A program made the translations under genes and the position numbers. Positions 31,678 through 41,204 of a stretch of DNA of 43,099 bases are shown piece after piece. The notes beneath the pieces were generated by a model that did no database searches, was not told the origin of the DNA, and saw only the letters and a list, made by a program, of their open reading frames with translations. Each line of letters begins with the position of its first letter. Positions within the stretch are counted from its first letter, which is position 1. The stretch covers positions 1 through 43,099 of the forward strand of contig LWCA01000185.1 in NCBI GenBank assembly GCA_001642005.1. Direction: 5' to 3'. Source of the DNA: Intoshia linei. Taxonomy: Eukaryota > Orthonectida > Rhopaluridae.

Positions 31678-32895
31678 TTATTTTAAAAAATCTTGAATAT
31701 CTGAAAGTTCTCGTTGATGAGCTTGATAATGAACCCATCGTTGTTCAACTACAAATTCGTCAATATTCCAAGATTCATTGAAAATCACTTGACAACATAA
31801 CGGACATTTCTTTTTGGCTGAAAGTATACATGAATAAATTGAAACTGATTGATAAATACGTAAATATTACCATTAAATGGTGGTGATTTCATAAAATTAT
31901 CTAGACATTCAAAATGGAATAAGTGACCACAATATGATCTTTCTATTTTAGGTAACTAAATAAAAAAATAAATTTACTAAAACAAAGTAACCTGATCTTC
32001 TGGTTTGTCGTTGTCCTTTGGTAAAATGTTTTGCTCGCAAATTGGGCACACACTATCAACAAAAAAAACCAAAATATCCTGATATATAAAATTAACACAT
32101 TTGTACAAGTGAATTTCAGGCAACTTTTTTCTAAATAATATTACAAATATAAGTAAATTTGAAACGCACTCTTTATTTTTATTTAAAGGTGGATCGACAC
32201 TAGAACGAGCCAATTCCTTGGTATGAGTTTTATACACAGTGTTTAATATTGTGCTAGGAAAAGGGTCGTTATTCCAGTCAAAACTAAAAACTGGGTATAA
32301 TTAAAATAAAACAATTACGCTATTGATTCATTTGGATAATTATTGGGTATGGTAATGGTAAAATGGGCTTTATATTTTTTGTAACAAAGAATAAATATCA
32401 ATGATTTTTTTTTTTGTTTAAGTTTGACGGTATGGAGGCTTTCAGTGAAAATAAATTTATCTTTAATGTTCTTAATTTCATCAGCTGCCACAAGAAAGGA
32501 ATTTTTCAAGATAAAATTTAAAATTAAATCAATCACTTGTTGAACCTATCCTAACATTCATTTATTGAAAGAGTTAACACAACCTGAAAATTTAGTTTGT
32601 ATTTGTCCGCATGAATTTTAACGAGTTGATCAATTTTATCTAGTACGCCACTGGATATTGTTTTACTCTTTAAACTGCAAAATAGGCACGATTTTGGGTA
32701 ATCACTGGGAAAGTTGATTTGTACGTTAAGTTTTGAGTAATCGTTAATCCTAAACAATATAACAAAAACCCACACAATTTACTTCAAGTCTATAACAATG
32801 TAAAAGGAAGATAGTGTAATAATATCCACTCTTTCATTTTTTAAATAATAATTTTTTATCAATGATAATTCTTTCTTGTTACACTCACTCGCCAT
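31678..32895 (-). CDS. Double-RWD, RING-H2 protein, probable E3 ubiquitin ligase
   Basis: Six exons fit by phase: 32895-32783, 32749-32584, 32545-32319, 32283-31992, 31955-31871 and 31817-31678 (TAA), 1023 nt, 340 aa. Two RWD-like modules occupy ~1-95 (KLNVQINFPSDYPKS, LVKIHADKYKLNFQ) and ~96-200 (AHFTITIPNNYPNES). A RING-H2 finger has ligands C248, C251, C275, H277, H280, C283, C299 and C302 (CPIC ... YCGHLFHFEC ... CPLC). The tail RWVHYQAHQRELSDIQDFL follows. RING proteins of this kind bind ubiquitin-charged E2 enzymes, and RWD domains are protein-docking folds, as in RNF25 and FANCL. The order RWD-RWD-RING recalls FANCL but the finger is of a different spacing. I read it as an uncharacterised RWD-RING E3. 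Introns are 33, 38, 35, 36 and 53 nt. Confidence 0.85.
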
Positions 32896-33229
32896 TGCTA
32901 TAAAATAAATTTTAATTCTCGATTAAACTTTATTTTAATATTTTTTGTCGTATAATTATCTCAAAGGTAGATAAATATAATGACTCATTATTAATAGTAT
33001 GCACCAGTAATATATTATAATTAGGGTTAAATTATATTTTCAATCATAAATTTTATTTTATACAATTTCGTTTTGTTTTGTACTTTTATTTTATGCATGA
33101 TTGTAGTAAATAAACTTAATATTAATTTTTATATCACTCACTAAAAGCAGTTTTTATTTATTCTTAACTTATTTCTATTCAAATACAGGTAATTTAGCAA
33201 TACTTTTATATGATTAATGTTTTTTAAGC

Positions 33230-33532
33230 ATGCGAAAATATGCGAAATCTAAATATGAAAAAATTTACAATATTACTAAACTTTACCCTAGTGAATTTAC
33301 TAAGAAAGACGACCATTGATTTTGTATGAAATGTTACTTTTACGAAATTACATTATGTTCAATTACACCGCAAATTAGCAAAACATAATTTTATGGATAT
33401 TGTTAGTATTGGAAATTCAATGAAAATATCAAATGACTTTGCAACAGAAATGGCGGAAGCATTTCTATCTGCGGACATACCTCTAAAAAATTAAATAACG
33501 TCAAGTTAAGAACAGTATTTAAAAAAAGGGAA
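33230..33532 (+). pseudogene. Relic of a hAT-like / CGGBP-type element coding region
   Basis: Plus-strand pieces in shifting frames read KYAKSKYEKIYNITKLYPSE, QLHRKLAKHN and TEMAEAFLSADIPLKKLNN. The 'C..C...H' linker plus 'aflsAdIPL.Kl.N' is common in BED-finger/hAT-type transposases and CGGBP1-like proteins. Frameshifts and stops break it. Family call is tentative. Confidence 0.45.
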
Positions 33533-33619
33533 TAATTTTTCCATATGAAAGCAATTGTAGAAATAAAATTGATGATTTGTATTTGAAAGAAATGGAGAGA
33601 ATTAAAAATATTAAGAATA

Positions 33620-33731
33620 AAAAATTTTTTTTTTCGTCACATACTGTGGGTAATAAGCTAACTTCATTACCTGTGTCTATAATCATGTTCACAATATTAT
33701 TATCAATTACTATCTTATAATGGCAATACAA
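33620..33731 (-). pseudogene. Retropepsin-like fragment of an LTR retroelement
   Basis: The minus-strand frame contains IVNMIIDTGNEVSLLP, the active-site DTG and flanking pattern of retroelement aspartic proteases (usually '..iDTGs..sll'). The rest of the domain and any reverse transcriptase are missing, and downstream codons become low-complexity. Short isolated remnant. Confidence 0.5.
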
Positions 33732-34314
33732 TTATGTTTTATAATTTATATAACGTTGGTACAGCCGACAAGGCTCAGAACTATTATTACTATGGCGAAT
33801 AAGAGATTTCATCACTGTTCAGAAAAAAATTTAACGAAAAAAACAACACTACGTGAATTTTTTTTCCAAAAGTTAATATAGTTCAATAAATTTGATTGTA
33901 AGTTAAATTTTTTGTTTTTATAAGTTAAAAAAAGTCGCCCTAATTATAACCTACCGTATCGAGACCTTCTTCGTGGGCCTCGACGAAATTTTTGTAAAAT
34001 TGAGAGTTTTAATGTATATTGATAATTAATAAATTATTACATTTTATTTTTTCGAAGGTGGTTTTAGTTATTTAGGAACGATAAGTAAGGTTAAAGGGTA
34101 AATAAGGGAGCGTTTAAAGGGAAGCAAGTATATTAATAGTTGTAGATATAATTAATTGTAAACTAGGGATTTAAGTATAAGCTTTTGTCAATGTAAGTGA
34201 ACAGAACCGTGAGTAAGACGAAAAGAGAAACCCACGTCGAATTTGATGTTACGATTATCCAATTCAAACTAACCATTATTTTTTAAATAAAATATAATAA
34301 AAAAAATTAACCAA
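33732..34314. other. Intergenic, minor repeat fragment
   Basis: Contains cgaaatttttgtaaaat (33985-34001), shared with the R1 copy in MTR4 intron 1. Otherwise no feature seen. Confidence 0.35.
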
Positions 34315-36162
34315 TGAGTGTAATATAAATTTAATAAAAATTAGGAAAAAGGTATAAATGAAGTCTTGACAGGATCGGCCATTCCTGTTAACATTCTAAA
34401 TCCCTCCTCTTTCCATATTTTTGTTAAGCATTACAATTAAAATTCCTTTTTTTCAATTGATTTACGACCAGCTCTACCACACATTGGAATAAATTCTTCA
34501 CCGTGCAATGTACTTGAAAAAATTCCAACATATTTTTGAGTATCTGAATATAAAACGGTTCTAGCCAACATATTAACATCCGTTGCAAATGTTTCTGTGG
34601 CAAAAAGAGCTTTAACTAATCCATCCAAAAAAAGCATTTCTACAGTTTTCTTTAAAAAAGGTAATAAACCTGAATGGTGAATTCCAATTCCACGTTTCAA
34701 AAGCGACAACATATTAGTAATTCGTGGTAAACTTTTATCTTCATGTGATAAAGTGTCAATAGCATTATAAAAAATTTCTACGATAGTATATTCATCGATT
34801 GAATCGTTAAAATTTATTTCATTCATTTGTAAAGCATAGTCTTCACATAATTTCTGTGAAAATGTAAAAACAATTACTGGAGCCATGTCTCTACCCATAA
34901 TCATTTTAAATAACTTTAAAGCTACGTTGACCATTTCTTTCTGTGGCAGAGCCTTCCAATTTTCAAAAAACAGCATCGTAAGTGTCTCTTATAAATTCAT
35001 CATCCTCTTTAAAAACCAAATGGATTCCGGTATCACCACTAACGTAAACATATTTTTGCAATGGAATTGGCTTGTAGTCTCTATAAACAAAATTACATGG
35101 ATGTTCGTGAATATTGCCTATCCAATGTGCAAATTGATTACCATTTGAAAACGTTGCAGACAAAAAAATCATCCTAACGTGCTTTGGTAAAAGTGAAATC
35201 AATTCTTCCAATTCAATATCGTGAATTGAATTTCATTAAAAATTAACCATTTTAATTGTTTCACAATTTTGGCTCGTTTACAAAGTATGTTTTTTAAAAT
35301 GTCTCTAGTCATAACCAAGCATTTTGCAATAAAATTAATTGTCAATTCATCAGTCATTAAACCAACATCTTTAAATTTGGCACAGAATTTGCTGTTTTTG
35401 ATTAATGAGTGACTTGATAGATGATGTGTAAATGGCTTTTTGATTATTCTTGAAACAAATGGCAATAACATAAAGTGGCACAACAATTTTATCAGATGAC
35501 GTGTGTGATGCAACCATATCAGACTGATCGTTTGCAACGCAATTTATGGTAGATCTTTGAAAATCATTTAATTTAAATGAAAATTCCTGTGAGCCCTTGA
35601 AATTAGACAATTTGAATATTTCTTTGGGACGGTAATATACCTAAAATAAAAAAATAAATGATTATTAATTAGGTTATAATTATAATACAATTCAAAATTA
35701 CAGCATGACTACAACCTAGATCGGTTTCTGCTACGTGCTTTACATTACATTCGGATTCGTCATACATATGGCTAATATAACATTTATTACATATTTTATG
35801 GTTAAAATTACTCTTTAAAAATATCATTAGAAATTGGATGTTTTATTTCAATTAAATTATTAATGTTTTTCACATTTGTTGACTTTCGGTTTTTTTGGGT
35901 TAAGTGATAAATGCTGTCACTATGGACACAATAAAGATAGTGGGGGAACTTACACTGCTTCTTTGGACAAAACCCATTTCTTACAAAATTAATACAGATC
36001 TGGTGTTTTATTAACTTTTCTCGAATCTCACGTGTGATTTCTAGTATAGGTTTGGGCATACCCCTGCTATAGGTTTCAGATTTATTACTGTCAAACCTTG
36101 ATTTTTGATCTTTTAGCCAAAGGAAGGTCCGCTGAAATTACAGATTTACTAGGTTTATCCAT
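34315..36162 (-). pseudogene. Decayed, internally deleted second copy of MTR4 with an added 5' CCCH zinc-finger exon
   Basis: The minus strand shows the MTR4 helicase core in at least four frames (about 35610-35371, 35537-35199, 35211-34963 and 34976-34437), so at least three frameshifts. Walker A is altered (SHTSSDKIV instead of SHTSSGKTA) and the DEIH box reads NEIQ. The introns after the 35808 donor and near 35640-35700 are kept, so the copy arose by DNA duplication, not retroposition. It ends in the segment equivalent to 24.48 kb of the intact gene, then jumps at ~34370 to sequence resembling that gene's 3' flank (ataaatttaataaaaat). About 1.4 kb, including arch and DSHCT domains, is therefore deleted. 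Upstream exon 36059-35808 carries a finger, CINFVRNGFCPKKQCKFPH, not found in the intact gene. An ATG at 36162 starts MDKPSKSVISADLPLAKRS. No helicase function is possible. Confidence 0.9.
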
Positions 36163-37320
36163 AGTCTAGAAAATAAATAAATTATTATGAAGCGAAGGAA
36201 ATATTTAGTTCATATTTTATGTCAGGAACTTAAATAGCTGAAGATACTATACTATGATTACTTAATAAAGACATATATTGAAGCAACGTTATTCTCATAA
36301 TAATTTAGATGATGAAACTTTTCTTATTTATTATATACAAATTTTAACGGTCAATTCGATACCGTGCGTGAAGAATTATGAAACTTAGGATGAAATAGAT
36401 TTGTAGACGCGTTAATTCGTTATGTGGCTGATTGGACGTATGTATTTACCTCATGTCTCATTAATTTACGTTATCTAAAATTATATAATGGTCGGTTTCT
36501 TCTAATAGTTATCTTATATGTCTCATTAATTTACTTTTATCTAAATTTCTGTTTCTTTCGTTAAACGATAAATCTCATAATTACCAATTCTTCTTTTCTA
36601 AAAGTTTTAATGCCTATAACTCACGATAATTCTAAAATTATATTCTTATATTGTATTTTTTAAAGAGATTGTTAACATAAATAATATATACATTTGCGTA
36701 CGCCAATTTTTATTCTCATCTATATTTTAAATTAATATTAATTGTTAATTGTTTTTGAAACTGTGTATATCTATACAATACAGACATACAACAATGATAA
36801 TGTATTAAAATATATTAGTGGAATAGATTCCATAGATTTTATAATTTATACACTTGTATGTATTATATTTTCATTCTAAAACAATTTTTAGTAAAAAATA
36901 TACCTCGATCACGTTGTAAACTCTTAAATTCTTATTGATATGTTAAATTATACTCCTTAAATTAAAGTACAGTCCGACCCCGCTTTGGGGCAAACCTCGT
37001 TTTTGATTGCGAATTAGTTTTTATATTTTAAAAATACACACTTTTAGTGCTAATTACCCTTGATTCTTTGATGGGTGTGACACCCTAATGTATAATTTAT
37101 TCATTTTTTAGTAAATAATAAAAATTCGATATTCAACATAAGGCACAAATCTTTTTAAAAAGTACACTATATGAAATTAATTTGTATTAATAGGATAGTA
37201 GATAATCGTCTTATGAACCATTGAATTCACTCTGAAACGAAAATATATTAAAAATAACATTTATTTACAAATATACAATTAATATTCATTTCATTCAATT
37301 AACAATGTATTCTTAAATAA
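36163..37320. other. Intergenic, no gene seen
   Basis: AT-rich. At 36966 cagtccgaccccgctttggg resembles a Tigger-type terminal sequence, and gggtgtgacaccc at 37074 is a short palindrome. No coding exon or second transposon end recognised. Confidence 0.35.
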
Positions 37321-37468
37321 TTATTGAAAGTAATCTTGAATATTCAAAGGCATTTCTTCAATATTTGTTGAATAAAATTGTTCAATATCATGAAGAATTG
37401 GTAAATCATCTGGTTTCACAAAGTTGATGGCAATACCCTTGTCACCATATCGACCAGAACGTCCAATT
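37321..37468 (-). pseudogene. Isolated last exon of an eIF4A-III-like DEAD-box helicase
   Basis: After an acceptor (AATTTAG at 37469-37475) the frame reads [19 protein letters not shown], then [20 protein letters not shown], and stops at TAA (37321-37323). This is motif VI plus the C-terminus of the eIF4A family. The SGRYG and FVK choices favour eIF4A-III, the exon-junction-complex helicase, over eIF4A-I/II, although EEMPLN is eIF4A-like. Upstream on this strand a hAT-like end (cagtgattctcaat, 37551) and virus-derived sequence follow, and no earlier exon was found within the window. It may be the end of a gene starting beyond 43.1 kb, or a partial duplicate. Confidence 0.75.
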
Positions 37469-37982
37469 CTAAATTAGTGATAATAATAAATTAACACCTC
37501 ATTAAGTACGATTATAATCATCTTTCTTTGATTTGAGTGTTTTAGTCATAGCAGTGATTCTCAATCTTGTTTCTAATGGGCGCACTTAAAAGCAATTAAA
37601 ACTGTTGGATGATTCTGATAATTTAGGGGCCACCTTAAAAATTTACTACTGCTTGTATTTAGTAATTTGGAGTTAAATCAACAAGACTTGCCAAATTAAA
37701 TTTACATTTCATATAATTTTAAATATCTTATAAGTCGGATGCTCTTAAGATAAAGTGGCCAGATATACGTATTTTTTTAAGTTAAAAATGAAAAATAGGG
37801 TTATATGACATTATAATTCGTTTACAAAATGTTTTAATAGGCTATTTTTCATTTTATAAGTGGCGACGGGCTTGTTAAATTCAATTGCGAAAACTACAAT
37901 CCAACTAAATTAAATCGTTACATAGATTAAATTTAACTCACGTGAAAATTATTCACGTTATTCAGTAAATTTTCACTTCATT
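37469..37982. other. Gene-free interval with hAT-like terminus
   Basis: cagtgattctcaat at 37551-37564 resembles a hAT end. A segment aagataaagtggccagata at 37748 is similar to one at 16269, hinting at a dispersed repeat. No gene seen. Confidence 0.35.
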
Positions 37983-39178
37983 TTGATTAAATATAATATA
38001 ATAATAAATAAATATACTAACAACGTCAGTCACTGCGATAAGTGTATACATCTCCTATATACGAACGACGCCACACATGTTGAACGAGTCACTGAAAAAA
38101 GTGATACAACATTGTGTTACTTATTCGTCGATAATAAAAAATTATCAGCATTACAAGATGATCTGTTAAATAATAAAATGGGTTTTAAGTTAATAAATCA
38201 AAGGTTACCAACTGATAGTTAGGAACAAATAACAACCGGTATAAAAATAAAAATATGTGACGAATGGATACCAGCAGAAACAGTGATCGATTCAGTCATG
38301 CACGAATTGCGTGAATGGATGGATATGCAGACTCTCGATATGGAAGGTATTTGTGCGTATACTTATCCTGATCAAAAAATCAGTGATACAAAAAAGATCT
38401 TGGAAGTAGATTGTGCCGTATTACAAAGCGCTTATAGTGCAGTAGTTCAGAACCCTACGTTCATCGACTTCTCTTGTAACAATGGAGTGAATGTCAGTAG
38501 GAAGATAACCGTGAATACAGATTGCATAAAGTTAAATCCAACAAGCTTCGTAAATAAAAAATTACCAAACGAATATCTAATTTCTCCAAAAATAGCCACG
38601 TGTGCGTACCCAGACCGCACCGACACTGTAAAAAATCTGTTTGACGCTCTAAATAAAATAGTATGTGAAGTCGTATGTCTGATAGCTCCTATAGCTTTAT
38701 CAACATCGATCGTTCACTTTTCAACCAGGTTCATCAAAACCTATATAGTACCAAATGCATTAGAACTTATAAAAAATTTTCATGCTAAAGGTATAACCGT
38801 AACGAATGACGACGTGAAGATTTGGTCAAGTAAGTTAGATAATAATTAAAAGAAAAAAATAACTGAAATGGACTTTAATGACAATTTATGACTTGACCGT
38901 CATATGTTATATAAGTGCGTAAGATAGAGTGTTAAAAAGATGGTAATTACTTTAACGAAATTCCAAAAGGACAAGTTATTAGTGCTTCCAAATAGTTATT
39001 AACCGTCTGAAAACTTTACTTAAACACAATGTAGGATTGACTATAAGTTACAGTACAGAAAAACTGTCAAATTTTGTACATTACAACAGTAATATTACTG
39101 AAAAATTTATCGAAGTCGACATGTCAGATTTCGACAAATCACAAGTGTGCAGAATGTGCACTATCCATCTAAATTCAT
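37983..39178 (+). pseudogene. Endogenous viral element 1: hepe/virga-like replicase fragment
   Basis: Broken plus-strand frames (37983-38222, 38283-38849 and pieces to 39178) resemble the end of a superfamily-1 helicase region and the N-terminal half of the RNA-dependent RNA polymerase of alphavirus-like positive-strand RNA viruses. The clearest mark is VDMSDFDKSQ near 39117, RdRp motif A (D-x4-D, with FDKSQ typical of this supergroup). The segment just before it parallels the frame at 41.68-41.94 kb. The helicase part (37983-38222) is only inferred from position. The sequence stops just after motif A, so motifs B and C (GDD) are absent, and stop codons break it. It is a fossil insertion, without a virus-like genome context. 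Viral family placement is tentative. Confidence 0.7.
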
Positions 39179-39308
39179 GATTAAAATAATTTTGTTGTTC
39201 GTAATAGTGTAACAATTCCATTCTTCCTGTGAATTCATATTTTAGTTAATTTTAAATGCCCTGAATTTTCATGTATAAAAAAATTTTACGAGTTGAACAT
39301 CAAAATAA

Positions 39309-39540
39309 AAATTGAAATGCAAGAAGTTGAACAAAAAAAAAATGATATTTATGCTGTCGTGTATTGGTTATGCAGTCGGCCTTGGAAATGTATGGAGGTT
39401 TCCATACCTGTGTTACAAGCATGCAGGAGCATGCATGTTATTTTTAATTGGAATACCCATTTTTTTATTTGAATTGTGCATAGGACAATTTACTAGCAGA
39501 GGCCCAGTATATTGTTATAAACATGTGCCTCTTTTTGTAT
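39309..39540 (+). pseudogene. SLC6 neurotransmitter-transporter fragment (TM1-TM2)
   Basis: The frame reads MIFMLSCIGYAVGLGNVWRF, PYLCYKHAG, then GIPIFLFELCIGQFTSRGP. This is the start of the sodium- and chloride-dependent SLC6 fold: TM1 with the GLGNVWRFPY sodium-site stretch, then TM2. About ten residues between TM1 and TM2 (the usual 'GGGAFLIPY' zone) are shortened to AGACMLFL, and nothing after TM2 remains. The upstream codons lie in another frame. It is a piece of a host-type gene embedded among virus-like fragments and continues without a stop into an unrelated segment. Confidence 0.85.
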
Positions 39541-39761
39541 TTACTGCTCTCTTTATTGCTTTACCAGATTTACCAGAAGCTAGAATACCTTTAGAGGTGC
39601 AGTTTAAGGGAGAGTACGCGGAGCATGCCACTCTAGCGTACAACCAATTGTCGGCTGGCATAATTAATTTAGACGTGCGAAGTTTCCGAGAATTCATGAT
39701 GCCCATGATATCGACTCGAGGACAAATGCAACAGCTTTCAAAGTCTCAAGTCACTATTTAG
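39541..39761 (+). pseudogene. Unidentified segment fused to the SLC6 fragment, possibly virus-derived
   Basis: In frame with the SLC6 piece, the next ~70 codons read PLEVQFKGEYAEHATLAYN, then AGIINLDVRSFREFMMP and MQQLSKSQ. Composition and regular helices differ from the transporter. The pattern recalls nucleoprotein-like products of some negative-strand arthropod viruses, but I cannot name the family with confidence. It ends at TAG (39759-39761). It may be another endogenous virus piece or a host gene fragment. Confidence 0.35.
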
Positions 39762-39794
39762 CTATAAACAAAAAAGTAATTTTTGTTTTAAAAT

Positions 39795-40900
39795 TTGATT
39801 AAGCAAAAAAAGTATTTCTTTGCTTTTAAATTGTTATTTGTTACAATGGCTAATATAAAAATTATAGATACTGGTGATTATAGTTATCAAAATAAATCCA
39901 CAATTGACAAACTCACTGGCATAAGTTTGGACGTTGCTGGATATGGAACTGATTGTTGTGCTAAATTGATGAAACAAATAATGTTAGTTGCAAAAAAATT
40001 AAAAATAAAATGTTGTACTGAATGTTTAGATGTTTTGTGTCAAGGAATATTGTTGCAAGATAGTTTGTATACAGTTACAGAAAAATACAGCGATTGCACC
40101 ATTTGGATGGTAAGATTATGGGGGCTACTTTAAGTTTTGCTTTTAAAATGTTAACATGTTAGTTGAATGGTAATAATAATTGTTGTTTGAAACATACTAT
40201 TTTAAATAGTTTTTTGACGACTCATGCTGTATATAATATGTTTGGTTGTCCAAAGACTTGTATAGCTAATGCCCAAATGAATACTATAGTAATGGATGGT
40301 ATATTAGATATCTTCCAATCTTTTTCCCCTTTTTCAAAAGCTGATGGATATAGATTAAAGCGGGCTGCTGATTTTTCAAGGAGTTTCACTTCAATGTTTA
40401 CTCTTATGGAGAAAGTTTCACTGTTTATGGCGCGATTTATTGATTATACGATGAATGCGTTTACTGAGTTGAATTCAGTAGTTCCTAATAATGTTGCGGA
40501 TTGGGTAAATAACGTCTCTAAAGTTGAAGTTATTTATTGTGAATCTGATGTTTTCCTGTCCAATAAAGAAGCTATGTCTAAGTTCGTTACACATAGAAAA
40601 AATATATATGATCTTTATAAACAAGGAAAGATTTACTTAGCGAAGTTTGAGCTATTGCCACAACAGTCGTTTATTGCTAAACTTGTTTTGGCTAAAGTTA
40701 AAGCCTTAGAGAAAATTATTAACCAGTGTTTATCTCTATATATAGGGAATGATCGTAAGGATAAACCTTTGTTAATTTATTTGTATGGAAAAGCAGGTAT
40801 AGGAAAAACAGTTTGTATAAATCATGTTTTTACAGATGTTTTTGCTGCCCTAAACCGTAAACTTATAATGCTAGTAGTGATAAATACTGCTACTATTTAG
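39795..40900 (+). pseudogene. Endogenous viral element: picorna-like 2C helicase region
   Basis: Two plus-strand frames (39795-40133 and 40163-40900) lie 29 bp apart. The second has a long mostly helical region (ADWVNNVSKVEV, then LVLAKVKALEKIINQCLSLY) followed by PLLIYLYGKAGIGKT, a Walker A in the setting typical of superfamily-3 2C helicases of Picornavirales ('P..v.lyG..G.GKs'). The frame ends ~25 codons after Walker A, before motifs B and C, so the ATPase cannot be complete. The first frame is Cys/Lys-rich and unassigned. This belongs to a different virus lineage from the RdRp pieces on either side. Host or viral activity is not implied. Confidence 0.65.
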
Positions 40901-41204
40901 CCAAAAATCGACTTGAGTATGATTTAGTGGAATTAATCGCTTAAGGGACATGCATATTTGATGGTATAATCTACACTATCTGCGATGATAGACCAGATTC
41001 ATATATAAAAGAGATATCTTGCAGTGGGCTTAATTAATGCTAAGACCATTGCGGATGTTGGACATCATCTATTATGGTTATGACTCTGGCTAATAATAGA
41101 AATAGTAATATCTACAACCAAAAGTACAGTAAGCGGTGTACAAAAGCTTTGTCCAACATACGTAAGCGGAAATCTATTTAGCTAAGTGCTTCCTATTAAA
41201 ATAT
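40901..41204 (+). pseudogene. Broken sequence between viral elements
   Basis: Stop codons in all frames. Short pieces (GLINAKTIADVGHHLLWL near 41023) suggest further decayed replicase sequence, but nothing could be assigned. Confidence 0.3.
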
